Below are positions 24,182-34,712 of a stretch of DNA of 64,000 nt, in pieces. The stretch comes from Pisolithus tinctorius (taxonomy: Eukaryota > Basidiomycota > Agaricomycetes > Boletales > Pisolithaceae). Both the position numbers and the translations under genes were made by a program. The notes beneath the pieces are model-generated. The model had not been told where the DNA came from, ran no database searches, and saw only the letters and a program-made list of their open reading frames with translations. The DNA lies in contig JANFAH010000010.1 of the NCBI GenBank assembly GCA_024663395.1, forward strand, positions 1,054,001-1,118,000, in the 5' to 3' direction. Each line of letters begins with the position of its first letter. The stretch's first letter is position 1.

Positions 24182-27100
24182 CTATCTACGTGGTCTTTTA
24201 CTTGGAGATGATGGGGGATCCATATCCAATACATCTAATTCCCAGTCATCTGCCCATGAGAACTCTGTCAATGACATCTCACTGAACTGTTGGTGATATT
24301 CATCTGCAAGAGCAAATTCCTCAGCAACACACAGCAAGTCATCATCAAGCATTTCATCATCCCCATCATCATTCTCAGATTCCAAGTCCTCCCATCCCAC
24401 CTCTTCATTTCTGTCCATGTCCATGGTGAGTGGTGCACAATCCATATTCCTCCATTCTTCAACCCTTGCCTCCCAGCTCTCATCAGCACCTCCTGGAAAG
24501 TCCCTCATTTTTTCCTGCCACAAGAGACTCAGACTTGCTAGTGCTGAAGCCCTGTGGTCCAGTTCATATGCAAGATCTGCACCTGATTTTCATTCAATTA
24601 TCTTAATATATTCAATGACACAACAGCTCTCTTACCTGCATCCACTCTGCATTTCTCCAGCCGTCTCCATTCCTCTGAGTGCCATTCCATCAAGGTTTTT
24701 CTTTCATACAGGAGCCTCCTTTCCTCCTCCTCACACCTCTTCAGCTCAAGGAGTGACCTGATCCCCAAGTGCACCCTTTCATCAGCTAACCAAGCTGGTG
24801 GCAATCCCACAGAATCATCCTCCAGACCAATATCCTGCCAGATATCATCATCCACATCTAGTTTGAACAAGCCATCCCTTTGGATCAGTATAGGTGCTAT
24901 GGCCCCTTGAGGGGCTTTCCCCTGGCGGATGAGAGCTACCAACTGCAAACACAAATTATTGTAGGAGGTAGAAAGCTTGACAATTCCTGGTTCTCGTCGC
25001 CGGACAGATCCTTCCACATGGATTTGAAGTTTTTTTTCTTCAAAGCAGTCAACCACAAGAGGCAAATGCTTGAGAGCACCACTTACCACTAACTGTCTGT
25101 CGGTAAGACCGTTCTAGTCTCTCTAATTCAAACTTTCGTTGACACAGATCGGTCTCGGATACGCTTCTTGATTGCCAATGCATGCATATGCAGCTGAATG
25201 CTTTGAATTCAATCAACTTATAAATCTAGAAGAGGAAGAACCACCAGCCTGAAGAAAGGAACTATTCTGGAGCCTGGAAAGCTCTGCAAGCCCATCTATT
25301 CCAAGGCTTGCCCTCTGTCTTTGTGAAGCTTGCTTGAAATGTATAATCTTTTTGTGACACTCTGCTAACTGTATATTTAAATTTGTCATATCAGCCCCTC
25401 CTCAGGAGAAGACCCTTCTCCAGTTCATCTAGTCTAGCTTCATAAGTTTCCAGTGATTTCTGAGTTGCCATCATTTGCATTATAAAATTTTCTGTGGCTT
25501 TTGCAGAGTGCCCTTAAATTACTGTCAGCTCACAGCAAGAGGAATCACTTATACAGGAGGCTTACGAGATGCTGGCTTGGTTTGTACTGAAACCTGAGCC
25601 TCCCATTCAGCTTGAAGTGTCTGAATATTGATTCCAGATTTTCTTAGACCCTTTTTTGCAGAAGTCTTTTTTTCTTGACAGTGGTTCCAGCGCCGCAAAA
25701 GCCACTGGCCAACACCAGTAAGACTCTTCATGTCAAGATAGCGCACCTGGGAGTCAATAACAAAGAGGCGTTGATGATACTGAATAAAATATTAGCCTGC
25801 ATTTTGTGACACAACTAATTGCATACCCCAGAAACTCGCAGAGATGGTATTAGTGGCTTAATTGAACTCCAAAATCGCTCACAACCCTCTCCATCAGAAA
25901 GCCCAAACCCTTCTCGTTTCCGAGGGTGATAGATGAGCTGGCAAGCCCATTGATGACCAAAGGCATGAAAGACTGATATAGCAAAAGAAATTCGGGGTAG
26001 AAATGGCCCAAGGTAGCCCCACTTTCTGCAGCTCTGTTCAAGCTGACAGCCTATGTCATATAACAGCCCAATGTGAAAATCATCAGGGAGGTGACTGAAT
26101 AATGATTTGATGAGGGCAAGTGCATAGTGTTGCTTCTCCCCTGCTGAAGTCATGTTGGCAAGGTGAATAACACGATCATGACGACAGAGTAGGGCCATAA
26201 CTCCAGTATCTGAAAAGAATTGGGTACTTGCCTATACCACCATCAGAATATTGCAGACAGGTTAAATGACTAAGCTCACTTTCTGACGTCTCTCATCAGC
26301 TGCAGTGAAGGATTCATTACAACCCTTGAGGACTGATGGTGGTATCCTCATACCCTGCTCAAACCTATCCTCATCTCCACAATTCTTCTTAGAAGACTGA
26401 CCACTCCTCTTTTGCATTGATGCCTTTGTCCTTCTCAAACCTTCAACCTCACATTCCATAGTATCAATGTCTTCTTGTGACAGAAAAACTGAACCTGTAG
26501 GGTTTACTGGGTCATCCTGTTGACTTCTTCTACGTTTCTGGGTAAAGCAAGCATCAATGCAAACAATTGCATCAGGATCAGAGGAGCTAGGACCCAAGAC
26601 TATTTAGTAACATAGGATTATGTATATGCACCAAGAAACATACCTATTATTATTTTTCCAGTTGCGACTACCAAAGCATAATGGACAACGCTTTCGTAGG
26701 TATTCTGAAGGCCATGTCCTTGAGCTTGAGACATCTGGAGGGTGGTGAGAGGATGATGGAACTGCAGGGAGGATGTCTGCTGGTGGGGTTGCAGCACTTT
26801 CCAAGTGTTGTTGAACATATTCATCAACTGAGATTTCCAGGATGCAATACCAGTGGTATGCATTACTAAACCTTCGACGTATACCTTCCTGTAAGTATCA
26901 TTAGCAAACATCATTAATAGATATGGATGGAAATAGTTAAAGGCATGCATTGACTTGATAAACACAACACAAGATCAGATCTACAGACATGTGCACATTC
27001 ATACAACCACAGTGCAATCATTCATTAGACACAAACAACAAAGTCCCAATAGGTTAGACATACACAAAACCGTAGTCTCATAATCACAACATAAACGAAA

Positions 27101-28031
27101 ACAGTGGATACAGATAATATAATCAATGGGACAGAATTCAGACACAAACCTTTGTGTCTACCTTGTAGCCCATGCTAGCAAGATGTGCTTCAAGGGACTC
27201 GCACCATGCAGAAATGTTTGGGGGCATGCGCATAAAGACCTGCCTGACCAGACTCAGAAGCTGTAAACTGACAGCAAGGGTTGGCCCCAGTGGTGCAGAT
27301 GGAAAGTACCCCATCTGCAGGAGCTGAAGTGCTGCCGGCGCACATGGACAGACGGCGAGATCAACCACTTGCAAACCTGGCACAAGCCATATGTCTAAGT
27401 AGAGAGGAAAACATGCAATAAAATCTTACCATTGAAACTAACACAGAGAACCTTCAATCGTCGAGAGACGCAACTACACTCTGGGCGCTCATAGTCAACG
27501 CGGTGCCGGAAGTTTCTAGAGAGCCGTCGATATGCAAGATAGGGCTCGATAAGTGAGGGGATGGTTTCAGATGACCACCGCTGCCACTGTCTCATTTTCT
27601 TGTGAGCATTGCGGGACGGCGAGGATGGCGGGGCAAAAAAGTCATCGTGACTGACATGTAGCCCCTCCGTTAGACAATCCAAATGGGCAGGGGCGAGCTC
27701 GTCCTCAGATGGGAGGCAAGCTCCCGTGAGGGGAGGGGAGTTCGTAGCAGAAGCAGTGCGGGGGGCTGAAGTCCCCTGAGGCGGCTGCGTGAAACTGCGA
27801 CGCCCAGGCAAAGTGACCAGACGTTCAATGGGAAGGTAAAAATTGGCTGTGCCCGGCGCAGCGGCGCGGCGGCTCAACCCGGTCATGGTCAACAAGTACT
27901 GCTTGACCTCCAGGGGAATGCAAGTCGGAGACTGGTACGGGAGGAGGATGACTCCCAGAGGAACGCGAGTCGGAGGTCACGGGAATCGAGGAACGGTGAT
28001 TCAAAAACTTCCTTGGGCGACGAAATGACAT
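24182..28031 (-). pseudogene. KDZ-family transposase, probably frameshifted
   Basis: Multi-exon gene; only part of its exons are certain. N-terminal exons (27,395-27,895 and 27,138-27,383) carry the CxC cysteine cluster typical of KDZ proteins: CSC, then DLAVCPCAPAALQLL, then the AWCESLEAHL block. The next exon (26,604-26,890) has AYHWY and CPLCFG. The catalytic region (25,815-26,200) has CRHDRVIHL, LLYDIGCQLE, FHAFGHQW and LSDGEGCERFW. The C-terminal coiled coils and IWQDIGLEDD block are in 24,598-25,089, and the acidic tail ends at 24,182. Frame changes not explained by introns occur near 25,148, near 25,410 and near 27,870-27,900. The gene therefore looks recently inactivated, though the near-identical TIRs suggest a young insertion. 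CpG is scarce below about 27.1 kb and plentiful above. Confidence 0.8.
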
Positions 28032-28279
28032 CTGGAATGTTGATCAGTTCTCTAGCCAGGGAGAGACGACAATCCAGCAACACCAAGTTGGAGGACTGTG
28101 ACCAGAACACCTAATTCTAGTCCGCTGGTCGTCAACACCAAGCCACCACGAGCACGTCCGGTTAGCTGGCAGTGATAGATGAAAGCTGACCTTTTGATAC
28201 ACGATAGGCAGAGAACAATGACACAGACGAGGGGTGAAATGGATGCAGATTTTACGGTAACTACAAGTACATAGCCACG

Positions 28280-30592
28280 TAATTATGCTTGTGGGGGACG
28301 GGGGGGAAGTGCGGACGACGATGCAGATGATAATGCGGATGATGATGGGATTAAGCAGGTTATCGCCCAAGCCGTAAATACTGCGAGGATTTTTCGGAAT
28401 AAGACGGAGGACGATAGGCAAACGACCGAAGTTATCGAAGAATGACTGCACGTAAAATAACGCAAGCCGTTTTTCCACTGCCCAAACACGCGCCGGTGAG
28501 GCTGACGATGGAAGTGAGGTTCCCAAATCCGGCGGAAACCCTGGCCACGAAGCGAGCAGCATCCGGAACCTCTCGACATATTCCAGCTTCGTTTGGGGTT
28601 CTAGTGAGGCCAGACCTTGATCCTTAACCGGGAAGGGTTCGGCGAACATGGTAAGCTCCGAATCTCCCGGGAAGATCTGCATAAAAATTTAGTAAATGGA
28701 TTCTTTTGAGGTGCAAGGCAAAAACTTACCTGACGGACTTGGTCCAGCCGCTCAGATTCCACATTCGACCAGAGGGCGGGCACCAGCAGACGGTCCAAGG
28801 CAACCAGCTCGAAGCGGAAATTATGCTCGTACAGGTCCCAGAGAATCTTGCCCTTTGTTGCCGAGTCGATGGTAGCGAGGTCTGCGAGACCAATTGTAAT
28901 GTCGCGGAACTGCACATGACTCAGGTACATCATGCTGAACCTTCACGAACTCCGGACCAAAGATATCAGCAGCTTCACGTATTTGGTTCCCAGAAAAACT
29001 GATCGAAATGCGGTCAGGGAATCGTGTTAAGATAATCGCGCCACAAACGGGGAATGACGGGGGACGCATCCGAAGCAGCGAGTCGCGTGATCCAACCTGC
29101 TCGGGCCACCAACCAATTCCGGAGGTACCTCTGCCTCCGCTCCGAGGACTCGCCTCTCATAAATAGCGCGGGGTGAGGGAAAAAATACGCGATTTTGGGC
29201 ACACTGGCACGAATTCTCTTGGGGTCCTTGTTGACGTCAGTAAGCGCAGTGTGCCACGAGTAAATGTGAGCGGGGAAGGCAGGATCATCAAAATCCTGCG
29301 GCAAGTCGACGTTCGGAGCGGTGGAAGTCTTGGCCTTCTTCGAACCTGCAGAATTATCTGAGCAGATAGTTGTAAGCAGTAAAGATCTCGATCAGTAACG
29401 AAACACCCACAAGGACCGCTGCGATGTTTAGCCCTATCCGTTCTGACAACTCCCGAGGCGGAGCCGGGCGTGCTGGAACTCGCAGGTATTCAAGGCCATT
29501 GAGCCGGAGGTTGTGGGAGTCGACGCCGCGGGACTTGGTTCTGGCCAGGGCGCCGCAAATTGCTCAAGGCCCACTACTGGAGCTTCGCGGGTGTGGACAT
29601 GCATAGGATCGCCAGGGTAATACCACCTAGCGTTCCACTTGAGCATTTGGCCGACCTCGAATTCATCTGGGGTAGTGATAATGCCTTCCGGGCGTGTAAT
29701 GTCGACCTCGCGATGTATCTTCATATCCTTTGGCACTAACTCCGGCTTCCAGACTAGCCATACGGGGATGCGTGCTTCAAAAAGTCGCTCGCAGACATCA
29801 GGATCCGTGGTAAATGCACCCATCCAACGCTGTTTTGCATTAAAAAATGGGCCAGAAGGGGGGGTAATTTTTATCTCAAGGGAGTCTACCATAGCGTAAA
29901 TATCCAGACAAAGACGTTGGAAGAGCGCGACTAGGACCACCGTATCACGGAAGGTGAATGGGAGTTGCTATGGAATTGTCAACTATTGAAATATCAGACA
30001 ACGAGATATCATACCTTCAGACGCATGAGAGACCTTCGACATTGCCTAATCCATATGTGCACCCGGAGAGGTCCCTCGTCGTCAGGGTTCTTTGGTGGCC
30101 AGTTCTTCGCCCGTTCTTCTAGTCGTTTATACAAGATCTCTAGATGCTTCCACTTGTCCGGATGAACCCTACCAACCCTGAACGCCGATCCTCTCTCCAA
30201 GGCGAAGTCTTCCGGCACATTCCTGATGTTCCACCACATCCAAGACCACGTCGGGTCGTCCCGATAGACTGCATGTCGAGGGATACATCCGGCCCACATA
30301 TAACGCTCGGCATATAGTTGAGGCCACTGGAAACAGTCGATGTGGCCGAATCGGCCGTCGCGGCAGAGCTGTGATTGTCTTCCCCTCGAAGAGAAACGGT
30401 TCGGGAACGAAGTCGGCATTAGGAGAGGTGATCCAGTGGTCGTTATATTTCGCGAGAACGCGTGCGTCGAAGGCACCATAATTCCCTGAAAGAGAATGCA
30501 TTGGTTATGAGCCACATTAGGTTAAATAATAGAGCGCACCATCGCCCTGGTTGGGTTGCTGCTATGACCTGTTGAGCGCGTTCTTGAGGCAT
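28280..30592 (-). pseudogene. Uncharacterised Agaricomycete family protein, frameshifted
   Basis: I recognise this as an uncharacterised family expanded in mushroom genomes; no function is known to me. The start is probably at 30,592 (MPQERAQQ). Exon 30,040-30,490 has GRFGHIDCFQWPQLYAERY and RDDPTWSWMWWN. Exon 29,434-29,960 has FRDTVVLVALFQRL and GAFTTDPDVCERLFEARIPV. Exon 29,014-29,330 has SWHTALTDVNKDPKRI, and exons 28,690-28,930 and 28,300-28,680 have LYEHNFRFELVALDR and FYVQSFFDNFGR. Two frame breaks (a 2-base loss near 30,366 and an extra base near 29,033) interrupt otherwise clean blocks separated by GT-AG introns. It sits back to back with the non-coding block and parallel to the transposase. 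Confidence 0.6.
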
Positions 30593-30859
30593 ATCGATCC
30601 TATAAATGAAATAAGAACTGAAATATGTAGCGTCTTAGTACGGATTCCACCACAGGGTCAATAAAAACGTACCCAGGAGATAAGAGGCATTCGAAGGGGG
30701 GAGGAGTTAAATAAAGCAATACGGCTATAGTAGAATTGTTGAAGCGCGCCCTGGCACCGAGTCGGAGTACCAGCCCACGACATGGAGTCACATCATCCAA
30801 CGTTCCTCCGACAACACTAGCGTTGCTGATATCTGTGAGACCGTCAAGGGGGAGATAAA

Positions 30860-31600
30860 TGAGAAAAAAAAGTGGATCACGCACCTACACGGTATATAGA
30901 ACCTTGCACCCGGTGAAGATTTCATGCACAGATGCCAGGCACACAGTCTTCAACGCCCCGAGTTGCGCTATGCAAGGTAGCGCCTCCACGAAATGGAGTC
31001 TCGTCCGCGCGACTGGTACCACGAGCACGCCAAGTTTACTGAGATAGGCACCAAACCTATCTCAGCGCTCGAAGGGCACCAAACCCTTCGAATCCTGGCG
31101 GAGGAACGCTGCCAAACGTTCCTCTCCGCGACACGAATTGATAAAAAGAAAGAGGAATAAAGAAGAAACTTACCTGAGGCAATAGCGTGAAGGCGGTCGT
31201 GGATTAAGACGCGTGGATCGTTTGAAGGGCTTGCAAAAGAAGTGCGACAAGTGCAGTGAGCACGTGATCATTACCGCATTAAGTCAGAGCTGACTTAGCA
31301 CGAGAAATTTGCTGGCGGTGCGCGCGGACTATTTGGTGGTGGCGGTGCCGTGGGCAACGTTGCGATGCCGCCGGTATGCAGTCAGGTTACGCATGCGGGG
31401 CGGGCTAATTGGTGCCTTAACCTAATATATAACATATGTTGTAATGCCCCCGCGTTCAATTCAAACCAGAGTCCCGGAGGAAATACCGACAAATTAATTG
31501 TCATAGGTGTGTACTTAGTAACCAAACATACACAATGTTGACACGTTCGCACACTTGTTTCCCTTCTCCACTTTCCACTCTCCACTCTCCACTCTCGTCG
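30860..31600. other. Non-coding stretch left of the repeat block
   Basis: CpG-rich; no coding sequence I trust. It contains three TTGG-loop hairpins on the minus strand at 31,041-31,124 and an A-rich stretch (31,139-31,170). Confidence 0.5.
31041..31124 (-). repeat. Three consecutive TTGG-loop hairpins (minus strand)
   Basis: Read on the minus strand: 8-bp stem GAGATAGG/CCTATCTC around TTTGGTG (31,041-31,063), 7-bp stem CGAAGGG/CCCTTCG around TTTGGTG (31,070-31,090), and 8-bp stem GAGGAACG/CGTTCCTC around TTTGGCAG (31,101-31,124). All stems are perfect and unrelated in sequence; the first two loops are identical and the third differs slightly. Confidence 0.75.
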
Positions 31601-31614
31601 TTAATCCTTCGCCA

Positions 31615-31701
31615 GGGGAACGCTTGGTGCGTCCCCTACCAAGCGTCAGGGGCTTGGTGCCCTTGACGGCTCTCGAAGGCTTGGAGCCTTCGAGAGTCGT
31701 C
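31615..31701 (+). repeat. Three consecutive TTGG-loop hairpins (plus strand)
   Basis: 31,615-31,635: about 8 bp around TTGGT, with one bulge. 31,645-31,667: 9 bp around TTGGT, with a G.T pair. 31,665-31,701: 16 bp around TTGGA, with one G.T pair. The spacing is nearly the same at 32,592-32,680. Confidence 0.75.
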
Positions 31702-31759
31702 TTGGTATGGATTGGCTGTCGGTCGCGCGGACGAGACTCCATCTCATGGAGGCGCTACT

Positions 31760-32790
31760 TCGTATAGCGCAACTCGGGGCGTTGAAGACTGCCAGCTTTC
31801 CTTGGCTACCCTGGAGTCCATCTTTTACTTCCCAAAGGAGACTCAGCTGTTCACGTTACCCGCTGGTGAGTTCGAGGCTTGCGTCTCCCCTAGACGTTAA
31901 TCAAGTTTCTCTTCGCTTTCTCAAACTTCCTGATCAATGCTACATTCTCTCCGTCACCTGTTAAGGCCGACATTTCTCCTTGGCTGCCTCCATCTCCGCC
32001 TTCTTCTGAGACAAGACTTCGTTCACTTTGCCCGCTGGTGAGTTCAAGGTTTGCGTCTCCCTTCCTTAGCTGATCTCCAATCGTCTTTGTATAGGGACGC
32101 TAATCGGGTTTCTCTTGCTCACTTTCTTACTTTCCTGGTTAAGGCAGTGTTCTCTCCGTTATCTATCAAGGCCGATGGTTTTCCGTGGCTACCCCCAGCT
32201 CCGCCTTGTCCATCTGAGACAAGACTCCGTTCACTTTTCCCGCTGGTGAGTTCGAGGCTTGCGTCTCCCCCTTCCTTCGCTGATCTCCGATCGTCTTTGT
32301 ATAGGGACGCTAATCGGGTTTCTCTTGCTCGCTTTCTTACTTTCCTGGTTAACGCAGCATTCTCTCCGTTATCTATTAAGGCCGATGGTTTGCCGTGGCT
32401 ACCCCCAGTTCCATCTTCTCCTTCCGATACTAGAGTCTTTTCAATTTGCCCGCCGGTGAGTTCGAGGCTTGCGTCTCCCTTCCTTCGCTGATCTCCAACC
32501 GCCTTTGTGTGGAGACGCTAATCAGGTTTATCTTGTTCGCTTTCTTACTTTCATGGTCAACGGTACGTTCTCTTCGACATCTATTACGCCAGGGGAACGT
32601 TTGGTGCGTCCCCTACCAAGGGCCAGGGGCTTGGTGCCCTTCGCAGCTCTCAAAGGCTTGGAGCCTTCGAAAGTCATCTTGGTATGGATATACCCTAAAC
32701 TCTACCTTTTCGTTTCCCGAGGATATTCCGTTCATTTTACAAGCTGGTGAGTTTGAGGCTCGCTTGTTTCCTCAGTTCCTGATCCCCGAT
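31760..32790 (+). repeat. Tandem exon-like repeats, about 170-290 bp apart
   Basis: About five diverged units. Each ends in CCGCTG followed by a donor-like GGTGAGTTCGAGG (31,863; 32,035; 32,243; 32,453; 32,742), then a stretch with GACGCTAATC and a 3' splice-like GTTAAGGCAG, then about 98 bases that in several units translate with the pattern FSPLSIKADG-PWLPP. A TTGG hairpin trio sits in the last interval (32,592-32,680). They could be duplicated exons of an untranslated leader or of a small gene. No full-length protein is evident. Confidence 0.6.
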
Positions 32791-33854
32791 TACTCCTGTG
32801 TAGGGATGCTAATTAAGTCTTCCCGTCCTTCCTAGTGTTGTCTCCGCTTCCGTCATGGTGAGCCGCGAACGAGTAAGTGTTTAGCCTTTGCATCTATTCC
32901 GTTAGTTATATTCTTTACCTGGGGCAGTACAATGATCCGTTTAACGAGAGTGCAATTACAACATTCCTACAGACCGTGCATGCAGGATTCACCGAGGCGG
33001 ATCCTACGTGTTATTCCATGGCTGCTAACAAATGGGGAAGAAGAACCTTCTGTTGGAGATCCGCCTATCGACTTACAATATTGTCTGTGTTTCTTTCCCT
33101 CTCCCTTCCATTCCTCGTCTCACTATGTGCCAGCCACCCTCACTCGATAATGGGCGAAGCATAAGCGCCATCAACCTAAGTGCGTGATTTTCTAACCACT
33201 GTCTGATAGCTAACGTTCAAGGGTTATGCAGGCGCTCTAATCACTATTGTTTCGCATCTCGAATTGAGCGCAGTCGATGCTGCCACCCTTGCTGACATCT
33301 TACTTTCGAGATCCCAGCGTGAAGGTGGGCGCTTTTCCAAGACTTTTGTTCCTTGACAGTAATCATCTCCCATAGCACCATCATTTCCGTCGAGTTCGGC
33401 TCCCTCAACGTCGTCATCCTGTCAGGAGGGCACCGCTGCGGTCCCTTTCCTCCCCTTTTCCCCCATCGGCGTGGAGGTCCCCACTCCCCCCGTATCAATA
33501 CATCTGACGTCCGCCGACACCCCTGACTCCGCCACTGTTCTCGTCCGCGGACATCCGGACATGGAACCAAGTGATCCGTCCCTGGCGGACGAGTGTTGGC
33601 ATACTTCGACCGGAGTATTTTTCACGGTGACCCTGTAAACATACCTGTTTTGTATAAAGCTTTGCTTTTTTATTTTTTATTTGGCTCAAGTGTAACCAAC
33701 AACACGACTACTAACGGATTTTCTACCTGGTGCAGGTAAGTGGAGATATCGCAAATACAAAGGTTTCAAGATCGGGACCCTTTCATCATGTACGTGTTGT
33801 TACTGACCTGCATCCGTTCTCGCCCCTACCGTTTGGCGCGGTTGTCCACAAGAG

Positions 33855-34475
33855 TTGAGGGCTTGGCGCCCTTGGGGGTTTGGAGCCTTCGAAGGTTCTC
33901 GTCGATTGCGTCTACGAGACCCTCGGGAACAGAGTCATGGCATCGTCCGAGCCTTTCCGTTCACCGTCGTCGCACGTGTATCATATTACTAAGTGGTACG
34001 TATTCCTTCTGTCTTGGTTATTGCTTCTTCCTTACTGTTCTCTTGCTGTTCCGGCATTTACTGATGTTTCGATGTCGATCGCACGCATGAAACCCACACG
34101 AACAGAGCTCATCTTCCGAGGCTCTCCGTTTACCACCGTTGCACACAGTATTCCATTACCAAGTGGTACGTGTTCCCTCCAGTTTTGGGCCTTCAGGGGT
34201 TCGAGTCTCCGCTTATTAGCGATGTATTTCCTCCGTTTTCGTTATTACATCTTCCATTCAGCTCCTTCCCCTGTCTCGGCATTCACCACAGGTTCGTTCT
34301 TGGGGGGGGGGGTTTGGTCCTTCAAGGGTTTGTTGTGCAGGTTCGTTTTCGATCGCATGCACGAGACCCGCTGCGAACAGAGTCCGAATTGTTCAAGTCT
34401 CTGTTCACTACCATTGCATGCGTATGTTATTACGAAGTGGTACGTACTCTCTCTGTATTGATTATTGCATATTCC
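33855..34475 (+). repeat. Second exon-like tandem repeat, three units
   Basis: Three diverged units end in AAGTGGTACGT (33,990; 34,162; 34,436). Each is preceded by a CCGTT/CACCGT-rich stretch and by CGATCGCACGCATGA-like sequence. A TTGG hairpin pair starts the block (33,861-33,895). The block lies just upstream of the gene at 34,713 and may be part of its leader. Confidence 0.55.
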
Positions 34476-34712
34476 TTATGGTTCGTTCCACCTGGTACTT
34501 ATCACGATACGGCATGACACCAATCTTCTTTTCTGATATTTTCCTTTTGTTCCACTCGCTACTCATGTAATAACCGCAAGCGTCATTATTCCATCGCAAC
34601 AAGCCGCCATTTTACCGAATAACTCCATGGGTTTTTTTATGTCAGGTAAGGCATGGCTTTACTTAAATACCTCATCTGACCGCTTTTCCCCTCCTCCCCC
34701 ATCGTTCTTGAC

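Noticed and set aside
31720..32835. Repeat-containing secreted or structural protein encoded at 32-32.8 kb
   Set aside because: The open frames run straight through donor-like GTGAGTT sites and change frame between units, so exon-like repeats are a better reading than one protein.
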